From: Lentibacillus sp. Marseille-P4043
GTDB taxonomy: Bacteria > Bacillota > Bacilli > Bacillales > Amphibacillaceae
Length of the DNA: 64,000 nt
Direction: 5' to 3'
NCBI RefSeq assembly: GCF_900258515.1
Contig: NZ_LT984884.1
Location: 3,408,499 to 3,472,498, forward strand
In this document: piece after piece, positions 53,197 through 63,988 of the stretch
Numbering within the stretch: the first letter of the stretch is position 1
Layout of the letters: every line of letters starts with the position of its first letter
Translations under genes and position numbers: made by a program
Notes under the pieces: generated by a model
What the model saw: only the letters and a program-made list of their open reading frames with translations
Told to the model about the DNA's origin: nothing
The model's database searches: none

Positions 53197-54128
53197 AAAT
53201 TGAATATGGGTTGTGGAGGGCGAAACGAAGTCTGTCACCGTATCTATGGTTTAAAAATCGTATGTTCATTGTACAATGGGAGGCTGAGGGCCGTACTTGG
53301 ACACTGTTAAATGAGCCAACCGAAGCCGAATTGAGTGTGGGAACACCGTATTTTAAATCAACTGTAGAAAAGTTTGGTGAGTTTCTAAGTACAAAGGTAG
53401 TTTCCAAGTTTCATGGAACGGTTGAAGGTTATTTAGAACAAGCAGGACTTAAACCTGAGGATATTGATTTTATTACGTATGATCATCTTCACACTCAGGA
53501 TATACGCCGATGGGTTGGTACAACTAAGCCACAAGCTGATCTTAGTCCACGTGAACCAATCAAACCCTATTTTCCTAATGCGAAATTGATCGTGCAAAAA
53601 AAGGAGTGGGATATATTGCCATATCTTCACCCATTGCAAACGATTTGGTATCAACCTGAGCAATTCGAGGATATACCTGAGGATCGAATCATATTCACAG
53701 AAGGGGATGTGCTTTTAGGACCGGGTGCCATGCTGATGTTTACTCCGGGCCACACACATGGCAATCATTCTTTGGTAGTTAATACGGATACAGGAATCTG
53801 GGTATCGAGTGAAAACGGGATCGCGGCGGAATGTTATGCACCAGAGGAAAGTGGCGTCCGCGCTCTAAGATCATATGCGAAAAAAACAGGATTCGATGTT
53901 GTCATCAATGGGAACACCCTTGAGGAAACGGCTAGACAATACAATTCCATGGTCCAGGAAAAATTAGTGGCTGACCCTAGTAAGGAAAATCCAAAATTCC
54001 CTCAGGTCTTCCCAAGTTCTGAATGGTCACCAAAATTTCCTTTGATAGGTCCAAAACCTTCATTTAGGCATAAAAAAGTAGCAATCGGTACCATAAAAAG
54101 ACCGAAAAAAGATGGCGGTCAGACATGA
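53193..54128 (+). CDS. Metallo-beta-lactamase-fold hydrolase (main part, atypical metal motif)
   Basis: The 311-aa product has MBL-fold features but with unusual metal ligands: YDHLHTQDIRRW in place of HxHxDH (His-x-His-x-x-Asp), TPGHTHGNHSLVV (standard second His) and SSENGIAAE in place of the usual SGD. Without the 53005-53196 part it lacks the N-terminal strands. It ends with ATGA coupled to the dehydrogenase gene. Substrates of this subgroup are unknown to me; a lactone or ester paired with an alcohol dehydrogenase is a guess. Confidence 0.65.
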   Translation: MKIEYGLWRAKRSLSPYLWFKNRMFIVQWEAEGRTWTLLNEPTEAELSVGTPYFKSTVEKFGEFLSTKVVSKFHGTVEGYLEQAGLKPEDIDFITYDHLHTQDIRRWVGTTKPQADLSPREPIKPYFPNAKLIVQKKEWDILPYLHPLQTIWYQPEQFEDIPEDRIIFTEGDVLLGPGAMLMFTPGHTHGNHSLVVNTDTGIWVSSENGIAAECYAPEESGVRALRSYAKKTGFDVVINGNTLEETARQYNSMVQEKLVADPSKENPKFPQVFPSSEWSPKFPLIGPKPSFRHKKVAIGTIKRPKKDGGQT

Positions 54129-55351
54129 AAGGAATAGTTTACGACTTTACTATACCAAAATATTTAGCAGCAAAAGCGTTTGGCAAACACTTTCCTTCGC
54201 TGTATTATGGGAAACCTTCTGCATTATCACTAAGCCATGTGGAAGAGCCGACACTTCCAAACGAACGCTGGCTGAAAGTAAAACCAATTTATGCTGGGGT
54301 TTGTGGATCGGATATGGGAGCAATTTTCTATAAAACGTCACCATCAATTACCCCCTTTAATTCATTCCCATCTATTTTAGGGCATGAAGTTGTCGGCATT
54401 GTGACCGAAGTTGGGAACGATGTCACAGAGGTAGAGGTGGGGCAGCGTATCACACTGGACCCCTATATCACCTGTGAAGTTCGCGGATTGAAAAGTCCCT
54501 GTCCTGCATGCAGAAAAGGACTGCATAGCTTATGCCGGTATAAAAGTGGAACAGATACATTCGGTCCAGGAATGATTCTTGGATTCTGTAAAGATTTGCC
54601 AGGTGGATGGAGTGAATCACTAGTTGTCCATGAATCCATGGCCATTCCAGTTCCTGATACAATATCCGATAAGGTTGCCGCAATGTCCGAACCGTTAAGC
54701 GTTGGATTGCACGCAGTACTTCGTCAACCACCTAAGAGTGGTGAGCACGTTCTTGTCATCGGTGGTGGCATGATTGCCTACGCGGTAATTGCAGCAATTC
54801 ATCTGCTAGAGATCGACTGTCACATTACACAACTGAGCCTGCTTCAATACCAGCGAGAGATGGGATTAAAACTTGGCGCAAATAATGGATTAACGAGTCG
54901 GAAGGAACTAGAGGATACATTATTAAAAATGCCTGAAACGTCAAGACATAAGCCTGCCCTTGGAAGAGATATTTTTGTCGGGGGCTATGATGCTGTTTAT
55001 GATTGCATTGGCAGTAAGGAGAGCCTAGATGATGCGCTAAGAATGGCACGTGAACGCGGAAAGGTGACACTGGTAGGCTGTGCAGGTGAAATTAAAAAAT
55101 TAGATTGGACGTTCGTTTGGGCAAACGAGCTGACCGTGTTGGGCACACATGCGTATTCAAAAAAAGAAACTTGGGAAGGAATTACAACCTCAACACAGGA
55201 GCTACTCTTTGAACTAATTGAACAGCATCCAGATTATCCGCTTGAACAGTTAGTTACACATGAATATCCTTTGGAAGATTATCGGGAAGCAATCACAGCA
55301 AATTTGGATCGCGGGAAGTATCAATCGGTCAAAACACTATTTCGTATTTAG
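54125..55351 (+). CDS. Zinc-dependent alcohol dehydrogenase (MDR family)
   Basis: This 408-aa medium-chain dehydrogenase has the catalytic-zinc motif GVCGSDMGA and LGHEVVGIV, structural-zinc-like cysteines in CEVRG-PCPACRKGLHSLC, and a Rossmann segment HVLVIGGGMIAYAVIA. The glycine motif is complete, so NAD(P)+ binding is expected. It overlaps the hydrolase by four bases and is surely co-translated. The substrate alcohol is not known. Confidence 0.88.
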   Translation: MKGIVYDFTIPKYLAAKAFGKHFPSLYYGKPSALSLSHVEEPTLPNERWLKVKPIYAGVCGSDMGAIFYKTSPSITPFNSFPSILGHEVVGIVTEVGNDVTEVEVGQRITLDPYITCEVRGLKSPCPACRKGLHSLCRYKSGTDTFGPGMILGFCKDLPGGWSESLVVHESMAIPVPDTISDKVAAMSEPLSVGLHAVLRQPPKSGEHVLVIGGGMIAYAVIAAIHLLEIDCHITQLSLLQYQREMGLKLGANNGLTSRKELEDTLLKMPETSRHKPALGRDIFVGGYDAVYDCIGSKESLDDALRMARERGKVTLVGCAGEIKKLDWTFVWANELTVLGTHAYSKKETWEGITTSTQELLFELIEQHPDYPLEQLVTHEYPLEDYREAITANLDRGKYQSVKTLFRI

Positions 55352-55561
55352 CAGATGGCGCGCAAAGTTAGATAGTTTAATTACCCTTTTGCAGCAAAAA
55401 TATGTATTATCAAAATTCCTTGTAGAAAAGCTCGGCCTATGTCTCGTCCAATATAGCGTATGCCGAAACTTTAGTAAATGAAAAACTAATGGTTGATATT
55501 GCTCCTATGAATGGATGTTGTCAAACTCTTTGTTCGATTTTTTCTTGCTCATCATTACATC

Positions 55562-55603
55562 TCTAAAAATTAGGAGCTTTATTTTCCAAGCTCCTAATTT
55601 TTA
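55562..55603. terminator. Terminator between the dehydrogenase and SEC-C genes
   Basis: CTAAAAATTAGGAGCTT and AAGCTCCTAATTTTTAG form a perfect 17-bp stem around TATTTTCC. It can serve both convergent transcripts. A second dyad (GTATACAAAAAG / CTTTTTGTATAC) follows at 55606-55648. The stretch 55352-55561 contains no gene; a frame reading NEKLMVDIAPMNGCC near 55470 looks like coding debris of unknown origin. Confidence 0.85.
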
Positions 55604-55676
55604 GAAGTATACAAAAAGCAAGGCGGCTATCCACACTTTTTGTATACTATTGTCATCATTAAATATAAAAATATAA

Positions 55677-56618
55677 TCAATCGTTAGTTAATTCATGCAA
55701 TCTTTCTTCCACAGCTTCTCGATCATACTTATCCAAAGCCTTGTTAATAGCTTTTTTGTATAAAGAAATTGAACGCTCCTTATTCGGCATTTTGGATTGC
55801 ATTTCCGGATTATATAAATCCCCCCAAAGAACATAGGGCCAAAAATTATCTGGATTTTTTTGGATATACTCTTGAAACACAACTTCAGATTCCTCATATC
55901 CCCCTAAATAAAATAATGACTCTCCTTTAGCTACAGTCATATTTTGGATAATTAGTGAATCAGAATCAGGAAATTTTTCCAGAAAATCATTTGTAAAATC
56001 TTTTCTCATTGTAGCGTACCTAACATCACTTCTACCAGCATTTGCTAGAGCCATTTCAAAATCTTGAACCCAGTTGCTGTAAAATTGGCTCATTAATGGA
56101 CGGGTTCTATCATTCAATTCCCTAATATCAGTTAACTGTGTATCTCCTAACCATAGCAGTGTTTTCTCCCATACTTCCATCCATTTTTCGACCGCTCGTT
56201 CTTCATGATTTAACTGTTCATCATTGTACCCTTCCAGCATTAAATCATCTATCTGTTCTAGTAACAGATGTGTAGGTGCCAACCTGGAAGCTAATACTTT
56301 GATAGCCAAGAAGGTAAAATCAATCATAGAATCGTTAGTATTTAAATGATATAATTTTTCCCATTTAAATAGTAATTCTCCAACCGAGCTAACATTCCTT
56401 ATTACACGCTTAAAATCATCAACTGTTATAGGAATACCAAAACTTGTTAGATTGTCCATAATAGCATCTGAATCCAGCTTGTTTACTTTTTCTTCTGTCC
56501 ATCGATAGTTTAAAGGTAATATTGGATTCCCGGTAGCAACTTCCTGTTTATGAACACAACACTTTTTATATTTTTTTCCACTTCCACACGGACAAGGGTT
56601 ATTTCTTCCAACTTTCAT
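55677..56618 (-). CDS. SEC-C motif protein of unknown function
   Basis: The 313-aa protein starts with a SEC-C zinc motif (NNPCPCGSGKKYKKCC at residues 6-21), followed by a helical domain with a TPR-like C-terminus (LFYLGGYEESEVVFQEYI, FWPYVLWGDLY). SEC-C ends are usually protein- or nucleic-acid-binding. It is the last of three minus-strand genes (58738 to 55677) that look like an accessory cluster. No specific function is known. Confidence 0.82.
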   Translation of the reverse strand: MKVGRNNPCPCGSGKKYKKCCVHKQEVATGNPILPLNYRWTEEKVNKLDSDAIMDNLTSFGIPITVDDFKRVIRNVSSVGELLFKWEKLYHLNTNDSMIDFTFLAIKVLASRLAPTHLLLEQIDDLMLEGYNDEQLNHEERAVEKWMEVWEKTLLWLGDTQLTDIRELNDRTRPLMSQFYSNWVQDFEMALANAGRSDVRYATMRKDFTNDFLEKFPDSDSLIIQNMTVAKGESLFYLGGYEESEVVFQEYIQKNPDNFWPYVLWGDLYNPEMQSKMPNKERSISLYKKAINKALDKYDREAVEERLHELTND

Positions 56619-56632
56619 AGCTTGTATCTCCT

Positions 56633-57007
56633 TTAGAAAGTTTTTTTACTTTTTGCTTGTACATAATGAGTCGAATACAATTCCTCCATAAAAGGATTAC
56701 CTGATTTAGAAAAACGTAAATGCTTTTTCGGTCCCTTTCCCCAAGATTTATAGACCGTGATGGATGGTTTTAGATTTTGTTCTTCCGCAAATTTCTTTAA
56801 TGTTTTCAGTGCATGATTTAAGTTCGCTAGATTTCCAACTGTTACCCGTTCTAAATAGGATATTCTTTTAAAACGCCAATCTTCTACTTGTTTCGGTGTC
56901 AGCCTATCCATTTTCAATAGAAGGTCTACTGGACTAATATAGCCTTTTTCCTTTATCAATTCTATAGAATGTCGTCGTATTCTTTGTTCAATATTTTTCT
57001 TACTCAT
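56633..57007 (-). CDS. Hypothetical protein, 124 aa, basic
   Basis: This Lys/Arg-rich protein (SKKNIEQRIRRHSIELIKEK, then KTLKKFAEEQNLKPS and KSWGKGPKKHLRFSKSGNP) stands 14 bp before the SEC-C gene and is co-transcribed with it. ATG 57007 follows AAAGGATG. The basic, helical character would suit nucleic-acid binding. I do not recognise a family. Confidence 0.75.
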   Translation of the reverse strand: MSKKNIEQRIRRHSIELIKEKGYISPVDLLLKMDRLTPKQVEDWRFKRISYLERVTVGNLANLNHALKTLKKFAEEQNLKPSITVYKSWGKGPKKHLRFSKSGNPFMEELYSTHYVQAKSKKTF

Positions 57008-57331
57008 CGTTACATCCTTTATTATTCAATATAATCCAAATTATAGCGTTCACTATTTTTTTTGCAATTTATTAATAGCAGATTGTGATTCATACGGTAA
57101 TCCTTCTCCAAATTTCTTTTAATCCCCACTGACAAACAACCCCCTCATTTTAATGGACTAGTTATTTAGTATATTAATCTTACCAGGTAAAATCTAGTCC
57201 ATATATGATTAAGCCTTTAGGGGGACTTGCCCTCATCACACTGATAAACGACTTTTCCACGGCATTTTTGCACCATTTGTGGCACATCACACCAATAAAG
57301 ACCTTGTACTAGCAGGGAACTGTGCTCTCTC
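57008..57331. other. Intergenic stretch with possible coding debris
   Basis: This gap separates the basic protein gene from the pRiA4b-type gene. On the minus strand 57220-57330 contains a frame with LVQGLYWCDVPQMVQKC that is not in phase with any gene and may be debris of a lost gene. Nothing else is recognisable. Confidence 0.4.
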
Positions 57332-58738
57332 CTAATACCAAAAGTATTGTTCTGGACCTTCCCCAAGCGATGCAACAAGATAGGGTGTTTCTGGCTCAGG
57401 TTCATCCCCTGAAATGTCTTCAACCGTAATGGTAAATTGCCATTCATCACCATAATCATATAAGTACAGAAACCGTTGACCTGAATGCATTCCAAGCGTT
57501 CCAATGTTGACTTCATCTGCGGTAGGATGGCCGTCATAATCTCCTGGTGCGACAATGCTTTCATTGGACCACTTTCTTCCATCCATAAAGAAACCGTATA
57601 GGTGGTCATCATCAAATTGATATGACTTTATAATCACCCTATGTAGATCCTCCATGGTGTGATTGGCTGATAAGACAACTTTCCGCCATATACCTTTGTC
57701 AAAAGATACTTTAAACGTATACACACCCTTTACAAAGCCTTTTTCCATTCTTGGTAATGTTTGCTGCAAATCTCTCTTGTTAAAAACTTTCACAAATGCT
57801 TGATAAAATGGTTCAGTGCTTCGATCTATCCTATCTTCTTTAATAGAGTCTAAATTATAGATAAATGGCATTGCTGAACCTGGTTGAGGATTTACCTCTC
57901 CTCTTTGTCGTCGTAATGAGATATTCCATTTTTCAACATTTCGCTTTTCCATTAAAATCGGAATCATTTTTTTGCCGAATTCTGTTAACGTGATAGATTT
58001 GGCAAAATAACAGTTCTTTTTTCCGTATTTATCGATTTTTTCCTGATCCTTTTCGCATACCCAGAATCCAAACCACTCGAAATACAGAAGAAAATAATGC
58101 CAATCATAAATAAATCTTGCTAAAAGACCTTGATCATTTAATTGAAAACGATTAGCAGATTTTTCGTCTCTTAATTGCCTCAATATTTCTGGAAGCATAT
58201 GATGAATTTCCCAATTCCTTTTATTTTGCAAATGTGCCCAGTTCGTATCGACCCAAAAGCTTTCTAATAAAAAGCAATATTTTTCTGTATCCGTTAATGA
58301 TTGATATAAGTTCCACCGATCGGTTACTTGGATTTTGGGCTTATTCGTATCGAGGGAAACCTTTTCGACTAACCTTCCCCCTAAAGCGAGATAATACAAA
58401 AAATGAATATATGGATAATATTCCTGTTGCGAAGATTTTGTAGCATTTTCCGCTTTTATGGATAAGCACTCGTTTATCTCTGGCAGATATTTTTTTGCAA
58501 TATGCGCATTTAATTTAGTCAAGTTTACAGGACTGTTCGCAATATATTCTAGAAAGCGATTAAAATCCAAAACAAGTTGAATAGGAAACGATTTTCGAGA
58601 TATATTATTAGATGGCTTTGTACGTATCAATGCTGATATTTTTCTGGAATCTTTTTCAGATTCAATATTCTCTTCAAAATAACTATCAAATGTTAATTGT
58701 CCAATTGAATCTTGGTTTCTATTTGAAGGTTTTGCCAA
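57332..58738 (-). CDS. Plasmid pRiA4b ORF-3-family protein
   Basis: The 468-aa protein has a C-terminal pRiA4b ORF-3-like domain (from about residue 340: VYTFKVSFDKGIWRKVVLSA, FDDDHLYGFFMDGRKW, YLYDYGDEWQFTITVEDI, GEGPEQY). The N-terminal 330 residues are helical and of no known family. This family occurs in mobile and accessory regions and is often found with SEC-C domains, as here. TTG 58738 follows GAGGAGAA. The function is unknown. Confidence 0.82.
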   Translation of the reverse strand: MAKPSNRNQDSIGQLTFDSYFEENIESEKDSRKISALIRTKPSNNISRKSFPIQLVLDFNRFLEYIANSPVNLTKLNAHIAKKYLPEINECLSIKAENATKSSQQEYYPYIHFLYYLALGGRLVEKVSLDTNKPKIQVTDRWNLYQSLTDTEKYCFLLESFWVDTNWAHLQNKRNWEIHHMLPEILRQLRDEKSANRFQLNDQGLLARFIYDWHYFLLYFEWFGFWVCEKDQEKIDKYGKKNCYFAKSITLTEFGKKMIPILMEKRNVEKWNISLRRQRGEVNPQPGSAMPFIYNLDSIKEDRIDRSTEPFYQAFVKVFNKRDLQQTLPRMEKGFVKGVYTFKVSFDKGIWRKVVLSANHTMEDLHRVIIKSYQFDDDHLYGFFMDGRKWSNESIVAPGDYDGHPTADEVNIGTLGMHSGQRFLYLYDYGDEWQFTITVEDISGDEPEPETPYLVASLGEGPEQYFWY

Positions 58739-59002
58739 TGCCTGAGTTCTCCTCTCTACTATTAATCCCGATATGGAGGGAGGTTAATCGAATTTTTAAT
58801 TGTGTGTGATTTGTACTTTTACAATTTTTTACATTCCGATTTTACAAGCGAAACTGCTTGGATAGGTTCAATAACTCATCCAGCAGTTTTGTGTTTTATT
58901 TTTATTATATTCTCAACTAAAGCACGCTCTTGCTGAACAATCTATTACCCTTTTGTTAGTATAAAACCTGAGTTTAACAAAAAGGTTTCAAACAATAATT
59001 TA

Positions 59003-59120
59003 TTATGGCTTAGTTGTCATTAATTTTAGACCAAGACCAATAAAAACAACTCCTGCCACCTTATTCATAACCGTATTAAATATTTCGCTGTCTCTTAAGT
59101 TTTTGGTTGCCAATGTTGTA
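59003..59120 (-). pseudogene. C-terminal remnant of a LysE/RhtB-family exporter
   Basis: The minus strand from about 59120 to the TAA at 59003-59005 reads LATKNLRDSEIFNTVMNKVA then GVVFIGLGLKLMTTKP. The end FIGLGLKL is a typical LysE/RhtB last helix. Upstream the frame breaks and no start exists, so this is a decayed fragment. The neighbouring 58739-59002 and 59121-59528 stretches are AT-rich and hold no gene. Confidence 0.6.
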
Positions 59121-59528
59121 CCATAATATTGAAGATTATACACGATTTTGGATGTACTGGTCTAGTATATTTTATTTGCTTATAAAATACACCTTATCCT
59201 TCAACTTCGTATTCCACAATAAGCACCAGATAATTAAACATAGGTTAAGCAGCACCTTTAAACAATCCTGTCACTATAATAATACAGGTACGAATCTTTT
59301 ATTAAAGGATTGCATCCGTTAACATAATACACCAGGTGCAAAAGCAATATTTATTCATATTCTATTTTCGTAATGAACTGAAAAACTGTCGAGGGCTTGA
59401 TCATCTTCTTGTCCCTAGGAAATTAATTTAGCATACTCTTCAGGACTTAGAACAGATGTATCAACTTCAACATGTATTGTTTGCTATTTATCACAGTGGA
59501 CAATCCGACCTCAAACTACACTTTCAAC

Positions 59529-59557
59529 TTGCATTTTACAACAATGATATATATAAT
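59529..59557 (+). promoter_or_regulatory. Promoter of trpS
   Basis: TTGCAT (59529-59534) and TATAAT (59552-59557) are exactly 17 bp apart, just upstream of the T-box. Confidence 0.7.
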
Positions 59558-59573
59558 AAGAAAAAATCAATAC

Positions 59574-59775
59574 CTTAGCAATGAAAAAGGCGTAGTACAA
59601 TTACCCACTGATTTTAAGAGAACTTGTGGCCGGTGAAAACAAGTATCAAGGTATATTGGAATTGGACTTTGGAGCTAAAAAATTTTAAAATAAAGTGATT
59701 CTGCATAAGCAGGATAATCAGGGTGGCACCGCGGTTCATTCGTCCCTTTTCGATGGGATAAATGGGCTTTTTTAA
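59574..59775 (+). promoter_or_regulatory. T-box riboswitch (tryptophan) of trpS
   Basis: The conserved T-box GGGTGGCACCGCGG is at 59721-59734. The upstream stem I has the AAGAGAACTTG...CCGGTG distal features and a likely specifier codon TGG (59663-59665) before the closing TTTGGAGC. A terminator hairpin (CGTCCC ... GGGAT) with a T-run follows at about 59741-59775. Uncharged tRNA-Trp should stabilise the antiterminator and raise trpS expression. Confidence 0.93.
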
Positions 59776-60816
<1,041 letters not shown>

Positions 60817-60831
60817 TTGATGCCTTCGCGG

Positions 60832-61448
60832 TCAAGGCGATGTTTACGATTTCGCGCCGATGTTCTTGGTCTCGGGTTGATGTTCTCACTTTCGGGGTTG
60901 ATGTTCTCGGTCTCGGGTCGATGTTCTCGTTTTCGGGTCGATGTTCTCACTTTCGCGCCGATGTTCTCGGTCTTGGGACGATATTTTCGTTCTCCGGGTC
61001 GATATTCTCGCTTTCGGGTTGATGTTCTCACTTTCGCGCCGATGTTCTCGGTCTCGGGACGATATTTTCGTTCCCCGGGTTGATGTTCTCGGTCTCGGGT
61101 CGATGTTCTCACTTTCACGCCGATGTTCTTGGTCTCGGGTCGATGTTCTCGCTTTCGGGTCGATGTTCTCGGTCTTGGGACGATATTTTCGTTCTCCGGG
61201 TTGATGTTTTCGGTCTCGGGTCGATGTTCTCACTTTCGCGCCGATGTTCTCGGTCTCGGGTCGATGTTCTCACTTTCGCGCCGATGTTCTTGGTCTCGGG
61301 ACGATATTTTCGTTCTCCGGGTTGATGTTCTCGTTCTCGGGTCGATGTTCTTGGTCTCGGGACGATATTTACGTTCCCCGGGTTGATGTTCTCGGTCTCG
61401 GGTCGATGTCTCGTTCTCGGATCGATGTTCTCGGTCTTGGGACGATAA
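60832..61448. repeat. 20/21-bp tandem repeat array (array 3), about 30 units
   Basis: Direct units with core GATGTTCTC and a variable second half (GGTCTCGGGTC, ACTTTCGCGCC, GTTTTCGGGTC and others) fill this region. A 21-base variant starting GATATTTTCG recurs about five times and always follows a unit ending GGGAC, so blocks of four to six units were duplicated together (a higher-order repeat). Both strands remain open over long distances and give spurious frames. It begins 15 bp after the trpS stop. It is related to arrays 1 and 2. There are no spacers. Confidence 0.95.
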
Positions 61449-61490
61449 TCTCCCCCTGGCACCGTTGCCCACACATATGCACGCATAAAC

Positions 61491-61522
61491 AAAGCCCGGA
61501 TTAAATTCTAATCCGGGCTTTT
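61491..61522. terminator. Bidirectional terminator for trpS (plus array) and yjbA
   Basis: AAAGCCCGGATTA and TAATCCGGGCTTT pair around AATTC, with T-rich sequence on both sides. It is directly after the yjbA stop on the minus strand. Confidence 0.9.
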
Positions 61523-61527
61523 ATATG

Positions 61528-62292
61528 CTACCTTAACTTCGAAGTATTTTGCTGTTCCTGATTCTGCTCCAGTTCCCACATTTTTTCTAAGAATGGCTGG
61601 CCTTTAATCAATTTTCCACAAAGTTCCTCATGAGCATTGCTCCACCCATACTTCACGCCATTGTATAATGCTTGCCAAACCTTTTCTTCGTCCATATAAC
61701 GAATGAACGGGTACTTTTTTGGATTCCATTCTGTTAACCAATAGCGTAATTCTTCGAGATTATTTGCCGTATGTAGTTGGTCAAGTGCCATCATGAGTAA
61801 CTGTTTTAGTTGTCGCTCACGTCTGGTCAATCCATAAATCAATTCTGGCGGCATAGATAACATATGATACTCTTTCTGATACAGATTTTCATCAAATTTA
61901 AATGATTGCTTTTTTGTGTTTTCAATCATATCAAAAACTAGCTGCTCCTGCCTTGGGATTAATCTGCTTTTGCGGATGGGAATCTGATAACCAATCGTGT
62001 CCAAGGCGATAACATCCGACCCATCGGTAACAATACAAGCATAATCCAATACAGTTCTTTCTTGCCCTTTGCGAATATATGCACGTTTATAAATACAATC
62101 AAGCATTGGCTTTGGCAAATCATGCATATCATTTTCAATATAATCGTAAAGTGTTTCATTTATGTACAGCAATGGAACCTGATCCAGTAGCTCGATTCCA
62201 TCTTCTTTACGCCATTCATGAAAATAACACACATTATAACCATTTTCTTCTCCTTCAAACCAATTCACCCACACATCGTGCAAATACAACAT
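61528..62292 (-). CDS. yjbA: YjbA-like protein (DUF3603)
   Basis: This 254-aa protein matches the YjbA family of Bacillus: [18 protein letters not shown] at the start, [20 protein letters not shown] and [18 protein letters not shown]. The role is unknown; the family is conserved next to trpS and fabF. ATG 62292 follows GCGAGGG; TTG 62298 in frame is less well placed. Confidence 0.88.
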   Translation of the reverse strand: MLYLHDVWVNWFEGEENGYNVCYFHEWRKEDGIELLDQVPLLYINETLYDYIENDMHDLPKPMLDCIYKRAYIRKGQERTVLDYACIVTDGSDVIALDTIGYQIPIRKSRLIPRQEQLVFDMIENTKKQSFKFDENLYQKEYHMLSMPPELIYGLTRRERQLKQLLMMALDQLHTANNLEELRYWLTEWNPKKYPFIRYMDEEKVWQALYNGVKYGWSNAHEELCGKLIKGQPFLEKMWELEQNQEQQNTSKLR

Positions 62293-62370
62293 AAACAACC
62301 CTCGCTTTTCAACTAACCTTTACCATTTATTATGACCATCCGTTTAGAAAATTATTCTGGGATTTTTATT

Positions 62371-62577
62371 TCAATGTGTGTTTGGATATCGATAAATTGC
62401 AATGGCCATAAGTAGAAAACCTACTGGTAAAAAATAACACTCCGGTCTTCCTGTTAAAAAAATGAGGTAATCTATCCAGCTTAATCCAGCTGGCAAAAAA
62501 TTGGAATAGGCAATAATGCTAACACCGCCAGAAACCGCTAATCCAAATCCTAATAAAAAGATAAATATAAAGAACAT
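62371..62577 (-). CDS. Small membrane protein between fabF and yjbA
   Basis: ATG 62577 follows GGGTGGGG. The 68-residue product has two hydrophobic segments (FFIFIFLLGFGLAVSGGVSI and YFLPVGFLLMAIAIY) joined by a short polar loop. It is found in the same place in my reading of related genomes but I cannot name its family. Confidence 0.65.
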   Translation of the reverse strand: MFFIFIFLLGFGLAVSGGVSIIAYSNFLPAGLSWIDYLIFLTGRPECYFLPVGFLLMAIAIYRYPNTH

Positions 62578-62708
62578 GTCCAACCCCACCCATGCCTGTC
62601 CTTCTTTTATTTCATTTTATGCAGTAAAGATTAAATACATGATTAGGGTCGTCCATTTTTAAGTAAATCGTGTTAATAGAAGATATCAAACATCATGGCA
62701 ATAAAAAA

Positions 62709-62734
62709 AGGCCAACCAGATAACTGGTTAGCCT
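62709..62734 (-). terminator. Terminator of fabF
   Basis: On the minus strand AGGCTAACCAG and CTGGTTGGCCT pair around TTAT and are followed by TTTTTTTA. It lies about 15 bp after the fabF stop codon. Confidence 0.88.
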
Positions 62735-62749
62735 CTATCATCGAATTAT

Positions 62750-63988
62750 TTATTCATATTTTTTAAAAATCAAAGCGACATTATGTCCACCAAAACCAAG
62801 TGAATTACTCATGACAACATCCACATTCTGTTTACGTGCTTTATTTGGGACATAATCCAAATCACATTCTGGATCTGATGTTTCATAATTGGTTGTTGCT
62901 GGGATAACACTATCTTCAATCGACTTCACCGCAATAACCGATTCAATTCCACCTGCAGCACCTAATAAGTGACCTGTCATCGATTTCGTTGATGAAACAG
63001 CTACATCACCAGCATGGCCCCCGAATACGCTTTTGATCGCTACGGTTTCATACTTGTCATTAAGCTCTGTACTCGTACCATGTGCATTAATATAATCAAC
63101 ATCTGCTGGAGATAAGTTGGCATCATCCAAGGCTTGTTGCATAGCTCTCGCTGCACCTTCACCATCAAGCGCTGGCGCTGTAATATGGTAAGCATCACCT
63201 GTTGCACCATAGCCAACAATTTCACCATAAATACGTGCACCACGTTTTTGTGCTGATTCCAATGTTTCAAGAATTAAAATACCGGAACCTTCGCCCATAA
63301 CAAATCCGTCACGATTTTTATCAAATGGTCTGCTTGCTGATTGTGGGTCATCGTTTAATGACAATGCTTTCGCTGAACAGAATCCGGCAAAAGCCATGTT
63401 TGAAATCGGTGCCTCTGTGCCACCTGCGATCATGTAGTCTGCTCCACCGCGTTGAATGACCTTAAACGCATCGCCAATGGAATTAGCACCAGAAGCACAT
63501 GCAGTTGTTGAACATGAATTAATTCCTTTTGCACCTAGTTGAATCGAGACTTGACCTGCAGCCATATCAGGGATCATCATCGGTACAAAAAACGGACTGA
63601 CCCGTCGAGGACCCTTTTCCAAAAACTTCTTATGTTGGTCTTCCCAAGTCTGCATACCGCCAATTCCAGATCCGATCCAAACACCAACACGGTTCGCAAT
63701 ATCTTCATTGATCTCAAGTTTTGCATCTTCTACCGCCATTTTCGCAGCTGCTACAGCATATTGGGTGAATGGATCCATCTTTCTTGCATCTTTTTTATCC
63801 ATATAGGATGTTGGCTCGAAATCTTTCACCTCAGCAGCTACTTTTGCAGGAAAATCGTCTTTATTAACTTTTGTGACAAAATCAACGCCCGACTTCCCAG
63901 CTACAATGTTATCCCATGTTGACTTAACGTCATTGCCTAACGGAGAAACGGCTCCTAATCCAGTTATAACAACTCTTCTTTCCTCCAT
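62750..63988 (-). CDS. fabF: Beta-ketoacyl-ACP synthase II
   Basis: FabF (412 aa) elongates fatty acyl-ACP with malonyl-ACP. The catalytic triad is visible: Cys in [11 protein letters not shown], His in [11 protein letters not shown] and His in [33 protein letters not shown] is the normal N-terminus. The gene is complete and begins 13 bases before the right window edge, so its promoter and any fabH partner are outside the window. Confidence 0.96.
   Translation of the reverse strand: MEERRVVITGLGAVSPLGNDVKSTWDNIVAGKSGVDFVTKVNKDDFPAKVAAEVKDFEPTSYMDKKDARKMDPFTQYAVAAAKMAVEDAKLEINEDIANRVGVWIGSGIGGMQTWEDQHKKFLEKGPRRVSPFFVPMMIPDMAAGQVSIQLGAKGINSCSTTACASGANSIGDAFKVIQRGGADYMIAGGTEAPISNMAFAGFCSAKALSLNDDPQSASRPFDKNRDGFVMGEGSGILILETLESAQKRGARIYGEIVGYGATGDAYHITAPALDGEGAARAMQQALDDANLSPADVDYINAHGTSTELNDKYETVAIKSVFGGHAGDVAVSSTKSMTGHLLGAAGGIESVIAVKSIEDSVIPATTNYETSDPECDLDYVPNKARKQNVDVVMSNSLGFGGHNVALIFKKYE

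Noticed and set aside
57217..57615. A 132-residue frame overlapping the pRiA4b-type gene
   Set aside because: It runs out of phase through the conserved pRiA4b domain; only its tail outside the gene may be debris.
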